In this document: in pieces, positions 37,324 through 47,383 of the stretch
Layout: every line of letters starts with the position of its first letter
How positions within the stretch are numbered: the first letter of the stretch is position 1
DNA from: an uncultured Lachnospiraceae bacterium
GTDB taxonomy: Bacteria > Bacillota > Clostridia > Lachnospirales > Lachnospiraceae
Direction of reading: 5' to 3'
Assembly (NCBI GenBank): GCA_947172705.1
Contig: CAMWCA010000007.1
Location: 1-64,000, forward strand
DNA: 64,000 bases
The notes under the pieces: generated by a model
Databases searched by the model: none
What the model saw: only the letters and a program-made list of their open reading frames with translations
What the model was told of the DNA's origin: nothing
Position numbers and translations under genes: made by a program

Positions 37324-38514
37324 CTAATTTATAACCTCTCCCGCCTTATACTTTGCAACCGCCGTCTGAATACGTTCATTAGGGTCCAGCAGATCGCTGA
37401 TGGAAGCGTCATGGTTTAAGGTATCGATCAAGTAAGCAATATATTTACTCATATCACAGTCAATATACCATTCCCGCTTAAGCAGATCGGGTGTCTGATA
37501 GATCAGGTTCGTTGTCAGCACTCTGTCGATGATCCCGTTCTCATAAGCCTTATCAAACCGTTCCAGTCCGTTGGTAAAAAGACCGAAGGTAGCGCAGATA
37601 AAGATCTTACGCGCTTTCCGCTCCTTCAAAGCGGTGGCAACCTCCAGGACGCTTTCACCGGAGGAGATCATATCGTCTATGATGATCATATCTTTTCCCT
37701 CCACGGAGGAACCTAAAAATTCATGGGCAACAATAGGATTGCGTCCATTTACGATGCGGGTGTAATCCCTTCTTTTGTAGAACATACCCATATCAAGCCC
37801 AAGGACATTTGCCATATAAATGGCACGGCCCATGCCGCCCTCGTCAGGGCTGATAACCATAATATGGCTAGAATCGATCTGGAGATCCGGAACGTGCTTT
37901 AACAGCCCTTTTATAAACTGATAGGTAGGCTGAACCGTCTCGAATCCATGAAGAGGAATTGCATTCTGGACTCTGGGGTCATGGGCATCAAAGGTTATGA
38001 TATTGTCCACGCCCATGTGGACCATTTCCTGAAGCGCCAGGGCGCAGTCAAGAGACTCTCTGGAAGTTCTTTTATGCTGCCTGCTCTCATAAAGAAAAGG
38101 CATGATGACTGTAATACGCCTTGCTTTTCCTCCCACGGCAGCGATGATCCTTTTCAGATCCTGATAATGGTCGTCGGGGGACATATGATTTTCATGTCCG
38201 CACAGGGAATAGGTCAGGCTGTAATTTGCCACATCGACCAGAAGGTAGAGGTCGGTTCCCCGCACTGATTCCAGGATCATGCCTTTTGCTTCGCCGGAGC
38301 CGAAGCGGGGGACTTTTGCCTTCAGAATATAGGAATCCCGCTGATAACCGGCAAAAGCAAGACTTTCCTTGTGCTCGCTTTCCCGAACGGTACGCCATTT
38401 TACCAGATAATCATCTACTTTTTCACCGAGAGCTCTGCAGCCTTCCAGGGGAATGATGCCCAGAGAACCTACCGGTATTGTTTCCAGGTTTCTTGTTTCT
38501 TCACGATGTGCCAT
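37324..38514 (-). CDS. prs: Ribose-phosphate pyrophosphokinase
   Basis: RITVIMPFLYESRQHKRTSRESLDCALALQEM, VISPDEGGMGRAIYMA, DMIIIDDMISSGESVLEVATALKE. Confidence 0.9.
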   Translation of the reverse strand: MAHREETRNLETIPVGSLGIIPLEGCRALGEKVDDYLVKWRTVRESEHKESLAFAGYQRDSYILKAKVPRFGSGEAKGMILESVRGTDLYLLVDVANYSLTYSLCGHENHMSPDDHYQDLKRIIAAVGGKARRITVIMPFLYESRQHKRTSRESLDCALALQEMVHMGVDNIITFDAHDPRVQNAIPLHGFETVQPTYQFIKGLLKHVPDLQIDSSHIMVISPDEGGMGRAIYMANVLGLDMGMFYKRRDYTRIVNGRNPIVAHEFLGSSVEGKDMIIIDDMISSGESVLEVATALKERKARKIFICATFGLFTNGLERFDKAYENGIIDRVLTTNLIYQTPDLLKREWYIDCDMSKYIAYLIDTLNHDASISDLLDPNERIQTAVAKYKAGEVIN

Positions 38515-38523
38515 GAAGGTACC

Positions 38524-39495
38524 TCACTTTCTGTTTTGCAGTCTTTTTTTTTGCATCCGGATATCAGATCCGGTGAACTTACATATGGTATATTGATTGG
38601 TTATCCGGGAAAATACCCGATCCGAATAGCGGTTTCGTAAATCCTCCAGGGACAGATTGGTGGAGATGATAGTGGACTTTTTCCCCAGGCAGCGCTGGTT
38701 GAGCAGGGAAAAGAACACAGAAACAGCCACATTATTGGTATATTCTGTTCCCAGATCATCAATAATGAGCAAATCACAGCCATATAAATCCTCATGAAAG
38801 CTGAGAACATCTTCTTTATTTTTGTAGTCGAACATATTCCTGGATAAAGTTTCAAAGAGTCCGGCGGCGCTAAAGTAGATCACGGAATGTCCGCTCTCTA
38901 TCAGTTCCTTGGCAATACAGCCGGATAGAAAAGATTTGCCTGTACCTACTGTACCATAAAAGAATAAATTATGGTAGTCTGAATCAAAAGTTTCTATAAA
39001 CTTTTGGCACTCCCTTACCGTATTTTGGAAGCGGGTGAGATCCTCTCCCTGATAATAGTCGTAAGAAAGAGAACTGAAATTTTCCTGTTTCAGCATTTCC
39101 TGAATACCGGACTGGGCATAGAGGAGATCAATGACCGCCTGTTTAAAGCAGCTGCACTTGCTTCCGCCTATGTATCCGGTATCTTTGCAATGAGGACACT
39201 GGTAGACAGGCTCCAGATAGTTTTCAGGGTAACCTGCGCCTGTAAGCAGTTGTGTTTTCATGGAGGAAAGGCTGCGAATGGAAGCCTTCAGGTCTTCTAA
39301 CGCGTGTTCGTCACCCTCCAAAAGCTTTTTGCCCTGGGTTACGGAGATGGCAGCGATAGATTCTGAAAGCTCCCGATATCCCTCTACCTTTTGATACACT
39401 TCTGCTGTGCGTTCTTCCATGAGATGTCTGGCGCTGTTCTGCCTGTCCTCATATTTTCGCATAATTACTTCATACTGAGCGTTACTTAATGCCAC
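38524..39495 (-). CDS. DnaC/DnaI-like ATP-binding protein
   Basis: NLFFYGTVGTGKSFLSGCIAKELIESGHSVIYFSAAGLFE; DLLIIDDLGTEY. Confidence 0.93.
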   Translation of the reverse strand: MALSNAQYEVIMRKYEDRQNSARHLMEERTAEVYQKVEGYRELSESIAAISVTQGKKLLEGDEHALEDLKASIRSLSSMKTQLLTGAGYPENYLEPVYQCPHCKDTGYIGGSKCSCFKQAVIDLLYAQSGIQEMLKQENFSSLSYDYYQGEDLTRFQNTVRECQKFIETFDSDYHNLFFYGTVGTGKSFLSGCIAKELIESGHSVIYFSAAGLFETLSRNMFDYKNKEDVLSFHEDLYGCDLLIIDDLGTEYTNNVAVSVFFSLLNQRCLGKKSTIISTNLSLEDLRNRYSDRVFSRITNQYTICKFTGSDIRMQKKRLQNRK

Positions 39496-39506
39496 GTTAG
39501 GTTCTC

Positions 39507-40550
39507 CTAGTTGCTTAGAATTTCTTTTTCAAGTGCTTCAAAGTCATAGCTGTTTTGCATAAACTGGTTAAATTGTCCGGCTCCGGCGCCTGCAGGCTTT
39601 GAGGTAAAGGTTCTGCTTTTGGCGTAGGCTTCATCCAATGCCTTAATATCGGACTTGTGTCGGACCTGCTTCTGGTGCCAGCTGCTGAGAATACGGTCGG
39701 CATATTCAAAGCGGTGTTTATCGGTTGCCATTACGGTACGGTCGCATGCTTCCAGAATGATATCCTTTGTAAAGCCGTATTCCTGAATCCATTTTGTAGC
39801 AAAGGCGGCTTCCCCACGGGTAGGAGAACCGGATTTGCCCAGCGCTTTCATGATTTCATAAACGGTCTTATCATATTTTACTGCAACTGCCGCCGCCTGC
39901 TTGGGGGTAGTGATGCCTTCCTGCGCCCAGCTGATGGCAACTTTTTCTATGTAACGAAAATCTTTTTTTCCTTTATCAACGCAATATTGAATCAGATAGT
40001 CAATGAGATCCTCCGAAAATTTAAGCCTGTCTGTGAAAAAAAGGATGGTTTTGATTTCAGAAGGGCTTAAAGGCCTGCCGATATATTGCTCGGCTACAAA
40101 AAGAATCTGTGAAGTTTCCTCATTGGTCTTAAATTCCTTTAACTGATCCAGAGAATAGACCGGTTTGGAGAAATCACATTTAGGGGCGGGCGTTTCTCCT
40201 TTGGAGGGAAGCTGAACCACAGGAGCCAGCGCCGCCGGTTCGTTGGCGGAACTTTTTGCGACATCCAGAAGAGAAATTCCGGAAAGGCTCTTGTCACTGT
40301 CGTATTCCAAAGCAAGAAGCCGCTTTTTTTCCCAATATTTGAGCGCTCTAATAACATCCTTTTCGGTATGGTTGAACTGATCCGCTATGTCGGAGACACT
40401 GGTGGACAGTCCTGCACTCATGGTACGGAGAAGATATAAATATATTTTCAACTGCGCATCGTTGGCATCCTTCATGTATTCATCAATGAATAAGTTGGAC
40501 ACAACGGTCACGTCAGAACGATTTTCCTGAGAAATTTTAAAGCGGCCCAT
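39507..40550 (-). CDS. DnaD domain replication initiation protein
   Basis: Wing-helix N-terminus (KIYLYLLRTMSAGLSTSVSDIADQFNHTEKDVIRALKYWEKK) plus two DnaD-like repeats. Confidence 0.88.
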   Translation of the reverse strand: MGRFKISQENRSDVTVVSNLFIDEYMKDANDAQLKIYLYLLRTMSAGLSTSVSDIADQFNHTEKDVIRALKYWEKKRLLALEYDSDKSLSGISLLDVAKSSANEPAALAPVVQLPSKGETPAPKCDFSKPVYSLDQLKEFKTNEETSQILFVAEQYIGRPLSPSEIKTILFFTDRLKFSEDLIDYLIQYCVDKGKKDFRYIEKVAISWAQEGITTPKQAAAVAVKYDKTVYEIMKALGKSGSPTRGEAAFATKWIQEYGFTKDIILEACDRTVMATDKHRFEYADRILSSWHQKQVRHKSDIKALDEAYAKSRTFTSKPAGAGAGQFNQFMQNSYDFEALEKEILSN

Positions 40551-40677
40551 GAGGCAATCACCTAACCTTAATTTTATTTACACGAATTGAAAGCAAATTG
40601 AATTATAGCATAAGCTTTCTGAAATGAAAATAGGAAAAAATGCAGAAAAATCAGTATTTTCAAGGAACTTCAGATCT

Positions 40678-40802
40678 TGTGGAAAGTGTGGACAATGTGG
40701 ATATACGAAGGAAAAAACAAAAAAACCACCTTTTCCCAATTAAAAATATCCACATATTCAAAACAGCCTTTCAGCCTTTGAATATGTGGACAATGTGGAC
40801 AG
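40678..40802. promoter_or_regulatory. Cluster of six DnaA-box-like 9-mers (TGTGGANNN), arranged in tandem
   Basis: TGTGGAAAG TGTGGACAA TGTGGATAT (40678-40704), ATATCCACA (40746-40754), TGTGGACAA TGTGGACAG (40785-40802). Confidence 0.6.
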
Positions 40803-42182
40803 CTATCCTTTTAAAAGAGCTTCTCCAATGTTTACAATGTCTCCGGCACCCATAGTTATCAACAGATCACCTGGTGCACAACTTTTTAAAAGAAATTTTT
40901 CAATTTCTTCAAAGGAAGGGAAATAATAGCAGCTCTTCCCCAAAGCCTCGAGTTCTTTTTGAAGGGTTCTGGAGCTGATTCCAAGATCATCGGTTTCCCG
41001 GGCGGGATAAATATCGGCGAGAACCACCTTGTCAGACAAGGACAGGGCGGCGGCAAATTCCTTCATAAAGGCTTTGGTACGGGTAAAGGTGTGGGGCTGA
41101 AATACACACCACAAGGTTTTGTGGGGGTAATTCTGTGCGGCGTTTAAAGTTGCAGTAATTTCTGTGGGATGATGTGCATAATCATCTATTATAACGGTTC
41201 CATTCAGAGTGCCTTTATATTCAAAACGACGGTCGGTGCCTCGAAAATGGGACAAAGCCTTTTGAACAGAGGGAAAATCAATGGAAAGAAGGTCGGCAAG
41301 GGCAATGGCAGCAAGGGCATTGTAAATGTTGTGTTCACCGGGGACACCAAGAGAAATATTTTCTTTTGGACCATCTTTTCTCACCAGCTGGAACCGGGCG
41401 CATCCTGTTTCATTATAGCAGATCTGCTCCGGATGATAATCATGGGAAGAATCCATGCCAAAGGTTATGACCCTGCACGCAATGCCATCCAAAATGGTTT
41501 GAATTTCGGGAATTTCTCCATTGATGATCAGAGAGCCATCTTCAGGAAGAAGGGCGGCAAAACGATGAAAGGAATGAAGAATATCATGGATATCCTTGAA
41601 AAAGTCCAGATGATCTTCTTCCACATTTAAGATCAATCCTATTTTAGGGAAAAAGCTTAAAAAGCTGTTGGTGTATTCGCATGCTTCAGTGACAAAGCAT
41701 TTGCCATGGCCAATACGGATATTTCCGTCTATGGTTTTCAGAATACCGCCAATGGAAAGGGTGGGGTCGCATCCTGCCTCCAGAAGAATTTCCGAAACCA
41801 TGGAAGTAGTAGTGGTTTTCCCGTGAGTTCCACTGATGGCAATGGGAATCTCATAATTTTTCATCAGCTGTCCCAGCAGTTCTGCGCGGGTCAGGGAAGG
41901 GATCTTCCTTTTTTTCATGGCAGCATATTCCGGGTTGTCGGGGTGAATAGCGCTGGTGTACACTACCAGGTCGATGTCACTGTTTAAATTTTCGGCTTTC
42001 TGGCCATAGTAAATGCGGGCACCCTTTTTGGAAAGCAGTTCTGTCAGGGAAGATGCCTTTGTATCGGAGCCGGAAACGGTAAATCCCTTGTCGATAAGGA
42101 TTTCTGCGAGACCGCTCATACTGATGCCGCCAATTCCTATGAAATGTATGTGTATAGGATGATCAAAATCTAACTGGTACAT
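40803..42182 (-). CDS. murC: UDP-N-acetylmuramate--L-alanine ligase
   Basis: IHFIGIGGISMSGLAEIL, AISGTHGKTTTTSMVSEI, IDDYAHHPTEI. Confidence 0.96.
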   Translation of the reverse strand: MYQLDFDHPIHIHFIGIGGISMSGLAEILIDKGFTVSGSDTKASSLTELLSKKGARIYYGQKAENLNSDIDLVVYTSAIHPDNPEYAAMKKRKIPSLTRAELLGQLMKNYEIPIAISGTHGKTTTTSMVSEILLEAGCDPTLSIGGILKTIDGNIRIGHGKCFVTEACEYTNSFLSFFPKIGLILNVEEDHLDFFKDIHDILHSFHRFAALLPEDGSLIINGEIPEIQTILDGIACRVITFGMDSSHDYHPEQICYNETGCARFQLVRKDGPKENISLGVPGEHNIYNALAAIALADLLSIDFPSVQKALSHFRGTDRRFEYKGTLNGTVIIDDYAHHPTEITATLNAAQNYPHKTLWCVFQPHTFTRTKAFMKEFAAALSLSDKVVLADIYPARETDDLGISSRTLQKELEALGKSCYYFPSFEEIEKFLLKSCAPGDLLITMGAGDIVNIGEALLKG

Positions 42183-42391
42183 GAAATAGCCTCCCTATGG
42201 TTTGATGACATTAGTTTTGACTTAATTATATATAATTACACAATAAAAACCAAGGGCATTTTTGACAAAATATGCGATGATGCCCGATGAGTCGTACAAA
42301 ATATTGTATGATGAAGGGAAAATACGACTGATTTTTATGTTAAATTTTGACATAAAAGTCAACTGATACTGGAATATTTTTGTAAAAAATA

Positions 42392-42420
42392 TTCACTTTT
42401 AAGCAAACCTATGATATACT
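42392..42420 (+). promoter_or_regulatory. Candidate sigma-A promoter TTCACT-N17-TATACT for glgCD
   Basis: Hexamers with 17-bp spacing upstream of glgC. Confidence 0.5.
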
Positions 42421-42480
42421 ATTCATGAATTCCATGATTGGTACTAATGTATCAAAAAATTACTTGTAAGAGGTGATGAC

Positions 42481-43755
42481 ATGATTAAAAAAGAAATGAT
42501 TGCCATGTTGCTGGCAGGTGGTCAGGGAAGCAGATTGGGCGTGCTCACATCAAAGGTGGCCAAGCCCGCGGTATCTTTTGGGGGGAAATACCGTATTATC
42601 GACTTTCCGTTGAGCAACTGTATTAATTCAGGAGTGGATACAGTTGGTGTCCTGACGCAGTACCAGCCCTTACGACTGAATACCCATATCGGAATCGGTA
42701 TTCCCTGGGATCTGGACAGAAACATAGGCGGCGTAACCGTCCTCCCACCCTATGAAAAAAGTACAAACAGCGAGTGGTACACCGGTACGGCAAACGCTAT
42801 TTATCAGAATCTGGATTATATGGAAGGATTTAATCCGGAATATGTTCTGATTCTTTCCGGGGATCACATATATAAGATGGATTATGAGATCATGCTGGAT
42901 TTCCATAAGGAAAAGGGCGCTGATGTGACCATTGCCGTTATGCCTGTGCCCATGGAAGAAGCAAAGCGATTCGGAATCATGATTACAGACGAAAACAGAA
43001 GAATTACAGACTTTGAAGAGAAGCCGGAAAATCCCAGAAGCAACCTCGCTTCCATGGGAATCTACATTTTCAGCTGGAAGACCTTAAAGGAAGCGCTGCT
43101 TGCCAATGCAGAGCAGCCGGGGCTGGATTTTGGAAAACATATCATTCCTTATTGCCATGGCAAGGGAGACCCTCTCTATGCATACGAATTTAATGGTTAT
43201 TGGAAGGATGTGGGAACATTAAATTCCTATTGGGAAGCCAACATGGAACTGATCGATCTGGTTCCCGAATTCAATTTGTATGAGGAATACTGGAAGATCT
43301 ATACAAGAAGTGAAATTCTTCCGCCTCAGTATATCGCCAATGATTCTGTGGTAGAGAGAAGTATTGTGGGAGAGGGATCGGACGTCTATGGCAAGGTTTA
43401 TAATTCTGTAATAGGCTGCGGCGTTACCATTGGAAAAGATACCATTGTGAGAGATTCCATTATTATGAACAATACCGTTATCGGCGATGGGTGTGAGCTT
43501 TACAAGGCGATCATAGCTGAGAATGTGGAGATCAAAAACGGTGTTAAGCTGGGCTATGGCGACGAGGTGCCCAACGAAACAGATCCTCATATTTACAATC
43601 GTGGTATTGTCACAGTAGGGGAAAAGAGCGTGATACCCGAAGGTATTACGGTAGGCAAAAATTCCTGTATCTTCGGCATTACATCAAAGGAAGATTACAA
43701 GGATAACTATCTTGCAAGTGGAAAAACATTAATTAAGGCAGGTGATGAACGGTGA
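42481..43755 (+). CDS. glgC: Glucose-1-phosphate adenylyltransferase
   Basis: [43 protein letters not shown]... Confidence 0.97.
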   Translation: MIKKEMIAMLLAGGQGSRLGVLTSKVAKPAVSFGGKYRIIDFPLSNCINSGVDTVGVLTQYQPLRLNTHIGIGIPWDLDRNIGGVTVLPPYEKSTNSEWYTGTANAIYQNLDYMEGFNPEYVLILSGDHIYKMDYEIMLDFHKEKGADVTIAVMPVPMEEAKRFGIMITDENRRITDFEEKPENPRSNLASMGIYIFSWKTLKEALLANAEQPGLDFGKHIIPYCHGKGDPLYAYEFNGYWKDVGTLNSYWEANMELIDLVPEFNLYEEYWKIYTRSEILPPQYIANDSVVERSIVGEGSDVYGKVYNSVIGCGVTIGKDTIVRDSIIMNNTVIGDGCELYKAIIAENVEIKNGVKLGYGDEVPNETDPHIYNRGIVTVGEKSVIPEGITVGKNSCIFGITSKEDYKDNYLASGKTLIKAGDER

Positions 43756-44870
43756 GAGCAATTGGTATAGTATTAGCAGGCGGAAACAGTTATAGAATGA
43801 AAGAACTCTCACAGAAGAGAGCTGTATGTGCAATGCCCATCGCAGGCAGCTACCGAAGCATTGATTTTGCGCTGAGTAATATGTCGAATTCTCATATTCA
43901 GAAGGTGGCGGTATTTACCCAGTACAATGCAAGAAGCCTGAACGAACATTTGAATTCATCCAAATGGTGGGATTTCGGACGTAAGCAGGGCGGTTTATAT
44001 ATTTTTACGCCTGCAACCACCGCTGAGAGCAGCTCCTGGTACAGAGGCACGGCAGATGCCATTGCACAGAATCTTTCATTCTTAAAGAGCAGCCATGAAC
44101 CCTATGTGGTAATTGCATCCGGTGATTGTGTCTACAAGATGGATTACAATAAGGTATTGGAATATCACATTGCAAAGAAGGCGGATATTACGGTAGTATG
44201 CAAGAACATGCCTGCCAATGTGAATGTAGACAGATACGGCACCATTAAAATGAATGAAGAAAGCCGTATTGAGGAATTTGAGGAAAAGCCTATTGTGGCA
44301 AAGTCCAACACAATTTCCTGCGGTATCTATGTGGTCAGAAGACGCCAGCTAATAGAGATGATCGAAAAATGCGCAGAAGAGGACAGATATGATTTTGTAA
44401 AGGATATTTTGATCCGGTACAAGAACATGAAGAGGATCTACGGCTACAAGCTTCAGGATTATTGGAGAAATATTGCGACTGTGGATGATTATTTCAATAC
44501 CAATATGGATTTCCTGAAACCGGAGATCAGAGATTATTTCTTCAAACAGTATCCGGACATTTATTCAAAGGTAGATGATCTGCCTCCGGCAAAATATAAT
44601 GTAGGTTCTCAGGTGAGAAACAGTATTATTTCCAGTGGCTGTATTATTAACGGTACGGTAGAGGATTCTGTGATCTTTAAGAAAGCCTATATTGGAAATA
44701 ACTGTTACATTAAGAACTCCATTATTTTAAATGATGTTTATATCGGAGATAATACCCATATAGAAAATTGTATTGTGGAGAGCCGCGATACGATCAGAGC
44801 AAATTCATATCATACTGGCAATGATGGCATTAAGATTGTGCTAGAAAGGAACGACAGATACGTGATGTAA
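43752..44870 (+). CDS. glgD: Glucose-1-phosphate adenylyltransferase subunit GlgD
   Basis: GlgC paralogue ([43 protein letters not shown]), GTG start overlapping glgC stop. Confidence 0.95.
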   Translation: MRAIGIVLAGGNSYRMKELSQKRAVCAMPIAGSYRSIDFALSNMSNSHIQKVAVFTQYNARSLNEHLNSSKWWDFGRKQGGLYIFTPATTAESSSWYRGTADAIAQNLSFLKSSHEPYVVIASGDCVYKMDYNKVLEYHIAKKADITVVCKNMPANVNVDRYGTIKMNEESRIEEFEEKPIVAKSNTISCGIYVVRRRQLIEMIEKCAEEDRYDFVKDILIRYKNMKRIYGYKLQDYWRNIATVDDYFNTNMDFLKPEIRDYFFKQYPDIYSKVDDLPPAKYNVGSQVRNSIISSGCIINGTVEDSVIFKKAYIGNNCYIKNSIILNDVYIGDNTHIENCIVESRDTIRANSYHTGNDGIKIVLERNDRYVM

Positions 44871-44969
44871 TGCACTCAGGCAGAGAAACATGATTCGCAT
44901 TCGATGGGAGGCCAACGTTGATCATAAAAGAAGTTTAGATATTCGTGACTGACTAAGGGGGACGAGAAA

Positions 44970-45242
44970 ATGCAAATAACAGATGTACGAGTGAGAAAAA
45001 TTACAAAAGAAGGAAAAATGAGGGCAATTGTTTCGATCACGATCGATGAGGAATTTGTGATCCACGATATCAAGGTGATAGAAGGGGACAAGGGATTGTT
45101 CATCGCAATGCCCAGTAAAAAAGCAACAGATGGTGAATATCGGGATATTGCGCATCCTATTAATTCATCTACAAGAGAAAAAATACAAACGATCATTTTA
45201 GACAGGTACCAGAAGGCATTGCTGGAGCCAGACGAGGAATAA
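44970..45242 (+). CDS. spoVG: Septation/sporulation regulator SpoVG
   Basis: [11 protein letters not shown]...[35 protein letters not shown]. Confidence 0.97.
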   Translation: MQITDVRVRKITKEGKMRAIVSITIDEEFVIHDIKVIEGDKGLFIAMPSKKATDGEYRDIAHPINSSTREKIQTIILDRYQKALLEPDEE

Positions 45243-45294
45243 GAAAGATCAAACGTCGGCGCACTTTGCGAAGCGTCTTATAAAGGCAGGAAGG

Positions 45295-45324
45295 AGATCA
45301 TCACAAGGATGATCTCTTTTTTTG
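45295..45324 (+). terminator. Intrinsic terminator after spoVG
   Basis: gagatcatc-acaag-gatgatctcttttttt. Confidence 0.85.
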
Positions 45325-45393
45325 TGGAAGTAAGAAAAAATGATTGACTATGGGGCTATTATAGGGTTTACTATGGAATGTGGAGGGAAAGGC

Positions 45394-46743
45394 ATGGAAA
45401 AGAATCTGACATCAGGCAGTGTATTGAAGAACATAGTGTATTTTTCTCTGCCTTATCTGTTATCTTATTTTTTGCAGACCCTTTATGGGATGGCGGATCT
45501 GTTTATGATCGGTCAGTTTGAAGGGGTGGAAAGTACCACTGCTGTCTCTATTGGAGGACAGGTGATGCATATGCTGACGGTGATGATCGTTGGTCTTGCC
45601 ATGGGCACTACAGTAAGCGTCGGACAGGCAATCGGGGCAGGCGACAGAAAACGGACTTCCGCTGTTGTGGGGAATACGGTTACGCTTTTTGCAGGCTTGT
45701 CTATTGGAACCATGGTGTTACTCCTGCTTTTGGTCAGACCCATCGTTGCTGTTATTTCCACGCCAGTGGAAGCTGTGCCGGGGACGGTTGCTTATCTTAG
45801 GATTTGCTTTATGGGCATTCCCTTTATTACTGCTTATAATATAATCAGTTCCATCTTCAGAGGGCTGGGGGATTCCAAAAGTCCCATGTATTTTATTGGA
45901 GTGGCATGTGCGGCTAATATTGGGCTGGATTATTTACTGATTGGCGTGTTTCATATGGGAGCGTCAGGGGCTGCGCTGGGGACGGTTTTGGCGCAGACCA
46001 TCAGTGTGATGATTGCACTGGCAGTGATTCTAAAAAGAAAAATGGGTGTTTCCCTTTTGCAGGAGGATCTCAGACCTCAGCGGGAAACCGTTGGGAAAAT
46101 ATTGAAGATAGGTATTCCTGTGGCATTCCAGGATGGTCTGATTCAGGTTGCATTTATTGTCATCACGATTATTGCAAACAAGAGGGGATTAAATGATGCC
46201 GCTGCGGTAGGGATTGTGGAAAAGGTGATTGGATTTCTGTTTCTGGTGCCATCCTCCATGCTCTCAACGGTGTCGGTTCTCTGTGCCCAGAATATCGGTG
46301 CAGGGAAAAGTAAGCGTGCCGTGCAGACCTTACGGTATGCTGTCATGATAGCGGCGGGGTTTGGAATTTTGGTGTCTGTTATCATACAATTTACAGCGCA
46401 GCCGGTGGTTGGTATGTTCACGCCTGATGCAGCGGTTATTGTATTGGGAGGGCAGTATATTCGGGGGTATATTTGGGACTGCATTTTTGCCGGGATACAC
46501 TTTTGCTTTAGCGGATATTTTTGTGCCTGCGGCAGGTCGGAGCTTTCTTTTCTCCACAACATCACGGCAATTTTGTTGATGCGCATTCCCGGCGTTTATG
46601 TGACGTCAAAGCTTTTTGCCCATACCCTGTTTCCCATGGGGCTTGCCACGGCAGGGGGATCTCTGGTTTCCGTGCTGATCTGCCTGATTGCTTTTGCCTG
46701 GCTTCAGCGCCATAAGCCGGCGGATACAGGGGGAACTTTATAA
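45394..46743 (+). CDS. MATE family efflux transporter
   Basis: ~12 TM; LPYLLSYFLQTLYGMADLFMIGQFEGVESTTAVSIGGQV. Confidence 0.92.
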   Translation: MEKNLTSGSVLKNIVYFSLPYLLSYFLQTLYGMADLFMIGQFEGVESTTAVSIGGQVMHMLTVMIVGLAMGTTVSVGQAIGAGDRKRTSAVVGNTVTLFAGLSIGTMVLLLLLVRPIVAVISTPVEAVPGTVAYLRICFMGIPFITAYNIISSIFRGLGDSKSPMYFIGVACAANIGLDYLLIGVFHMGASGAALGTVLAQTISVMIALAVILKRKMGVSLLQEDLRPQRETVGKILKIGIPVAFQDGLIQVAFIVITIIANKRGLNDAAAVGIVEKVIGFLFLVPSSMLSTVSVLCAQNIGAGKSKRAVQTLRYAVMIAAGFGILVSVIIQFTAQPVVGMFTPDAAVIVLGGQYIRGYIWDCIFAGIHFCFSGYFCACGRSELSFLHNITAILLMRIPGVYVTSKLFAHTLFPMGLATAGGSLVSVLICLIAFAWLQRHKPADTGGTL

Positions 46744-46768
46744 AAAGATAAGCGGAAAGGAAAGGATC

Positions 46769-47365
46769 ATGTTTATAATAGCAGGACTTGGAAATCCCAA
46801 AAAAGAATATGATAATACAAGACATAACATTGGGTTTGAAACAATCGATGCGCTGGCGGATAAATACCAGATTTCCGTTATGGATATTCGGAACAAAGCA
46901 ATGACGGGCAAGGGTGTGATAAACGGGCAGAAGGTGATTCTGGTAAAACCCCTGACTTTTATGAATTTAAGTGGAGAGAGTATTCGCCCTCTGACGGATT
47001 ACTATAAAATCCACATAGAAACAGAACTGATCGTGATTTCTGACGATATTACCCTTCCTCCCGGGCAGATTCGGGTAAGAAAAAGCGGAAGCGCCGGAGG
47101 GCACAACGGCCTTAAAAATATTATTCAGAACCTTGGCAGCCAGGAATTTCAGAGAATCCGGATCGGCGTGGGTGAAAAGCCCAGAGGCTATGACCTTGTG
47201 GATTATGTACTGGGGCACTTTTCCAAAGAAGAAAAGCCTTTGATGCGGGAAGGAGTGGAGAAGGCGATACAGGCAGCGGAGCTGATGCTGGAGGGCAATA
47301 CGGAGCAGGCAATGAATACGTTTAACCGCAAGGTTTCTCCCAAACAGGAAAATCAATCCAAGTAA
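46769..47365 (+). CDS. pth: Peptidyl-tRNA hydrolase
   Basis: MFIIAGLGNPKKEYDNTRHNIGF, KPLTFMNLSGES, GSAGGHNGLKNI. Confidence 0.97.
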   Translation: MFIIAGLGNPKKEYDNTRHNIGFETIDALADKYQISVMDIRNKAMTGKGVINGQKVILVKPLTFMNLSGESIRPLTDYYKIHIETELIVISDDITLPPGQIRVRKSGSAGGHNGLKNIIQNLGSQEFQRIRIGVGEKPRGYDLVDYVLGHFSKEEKPLMREGVEKAIQAAELMLEGNTEQAMNTFNRKVSPKQENQSK

Positions 47366-47383
47366 TTGAAAGGAAAGGCTTAC

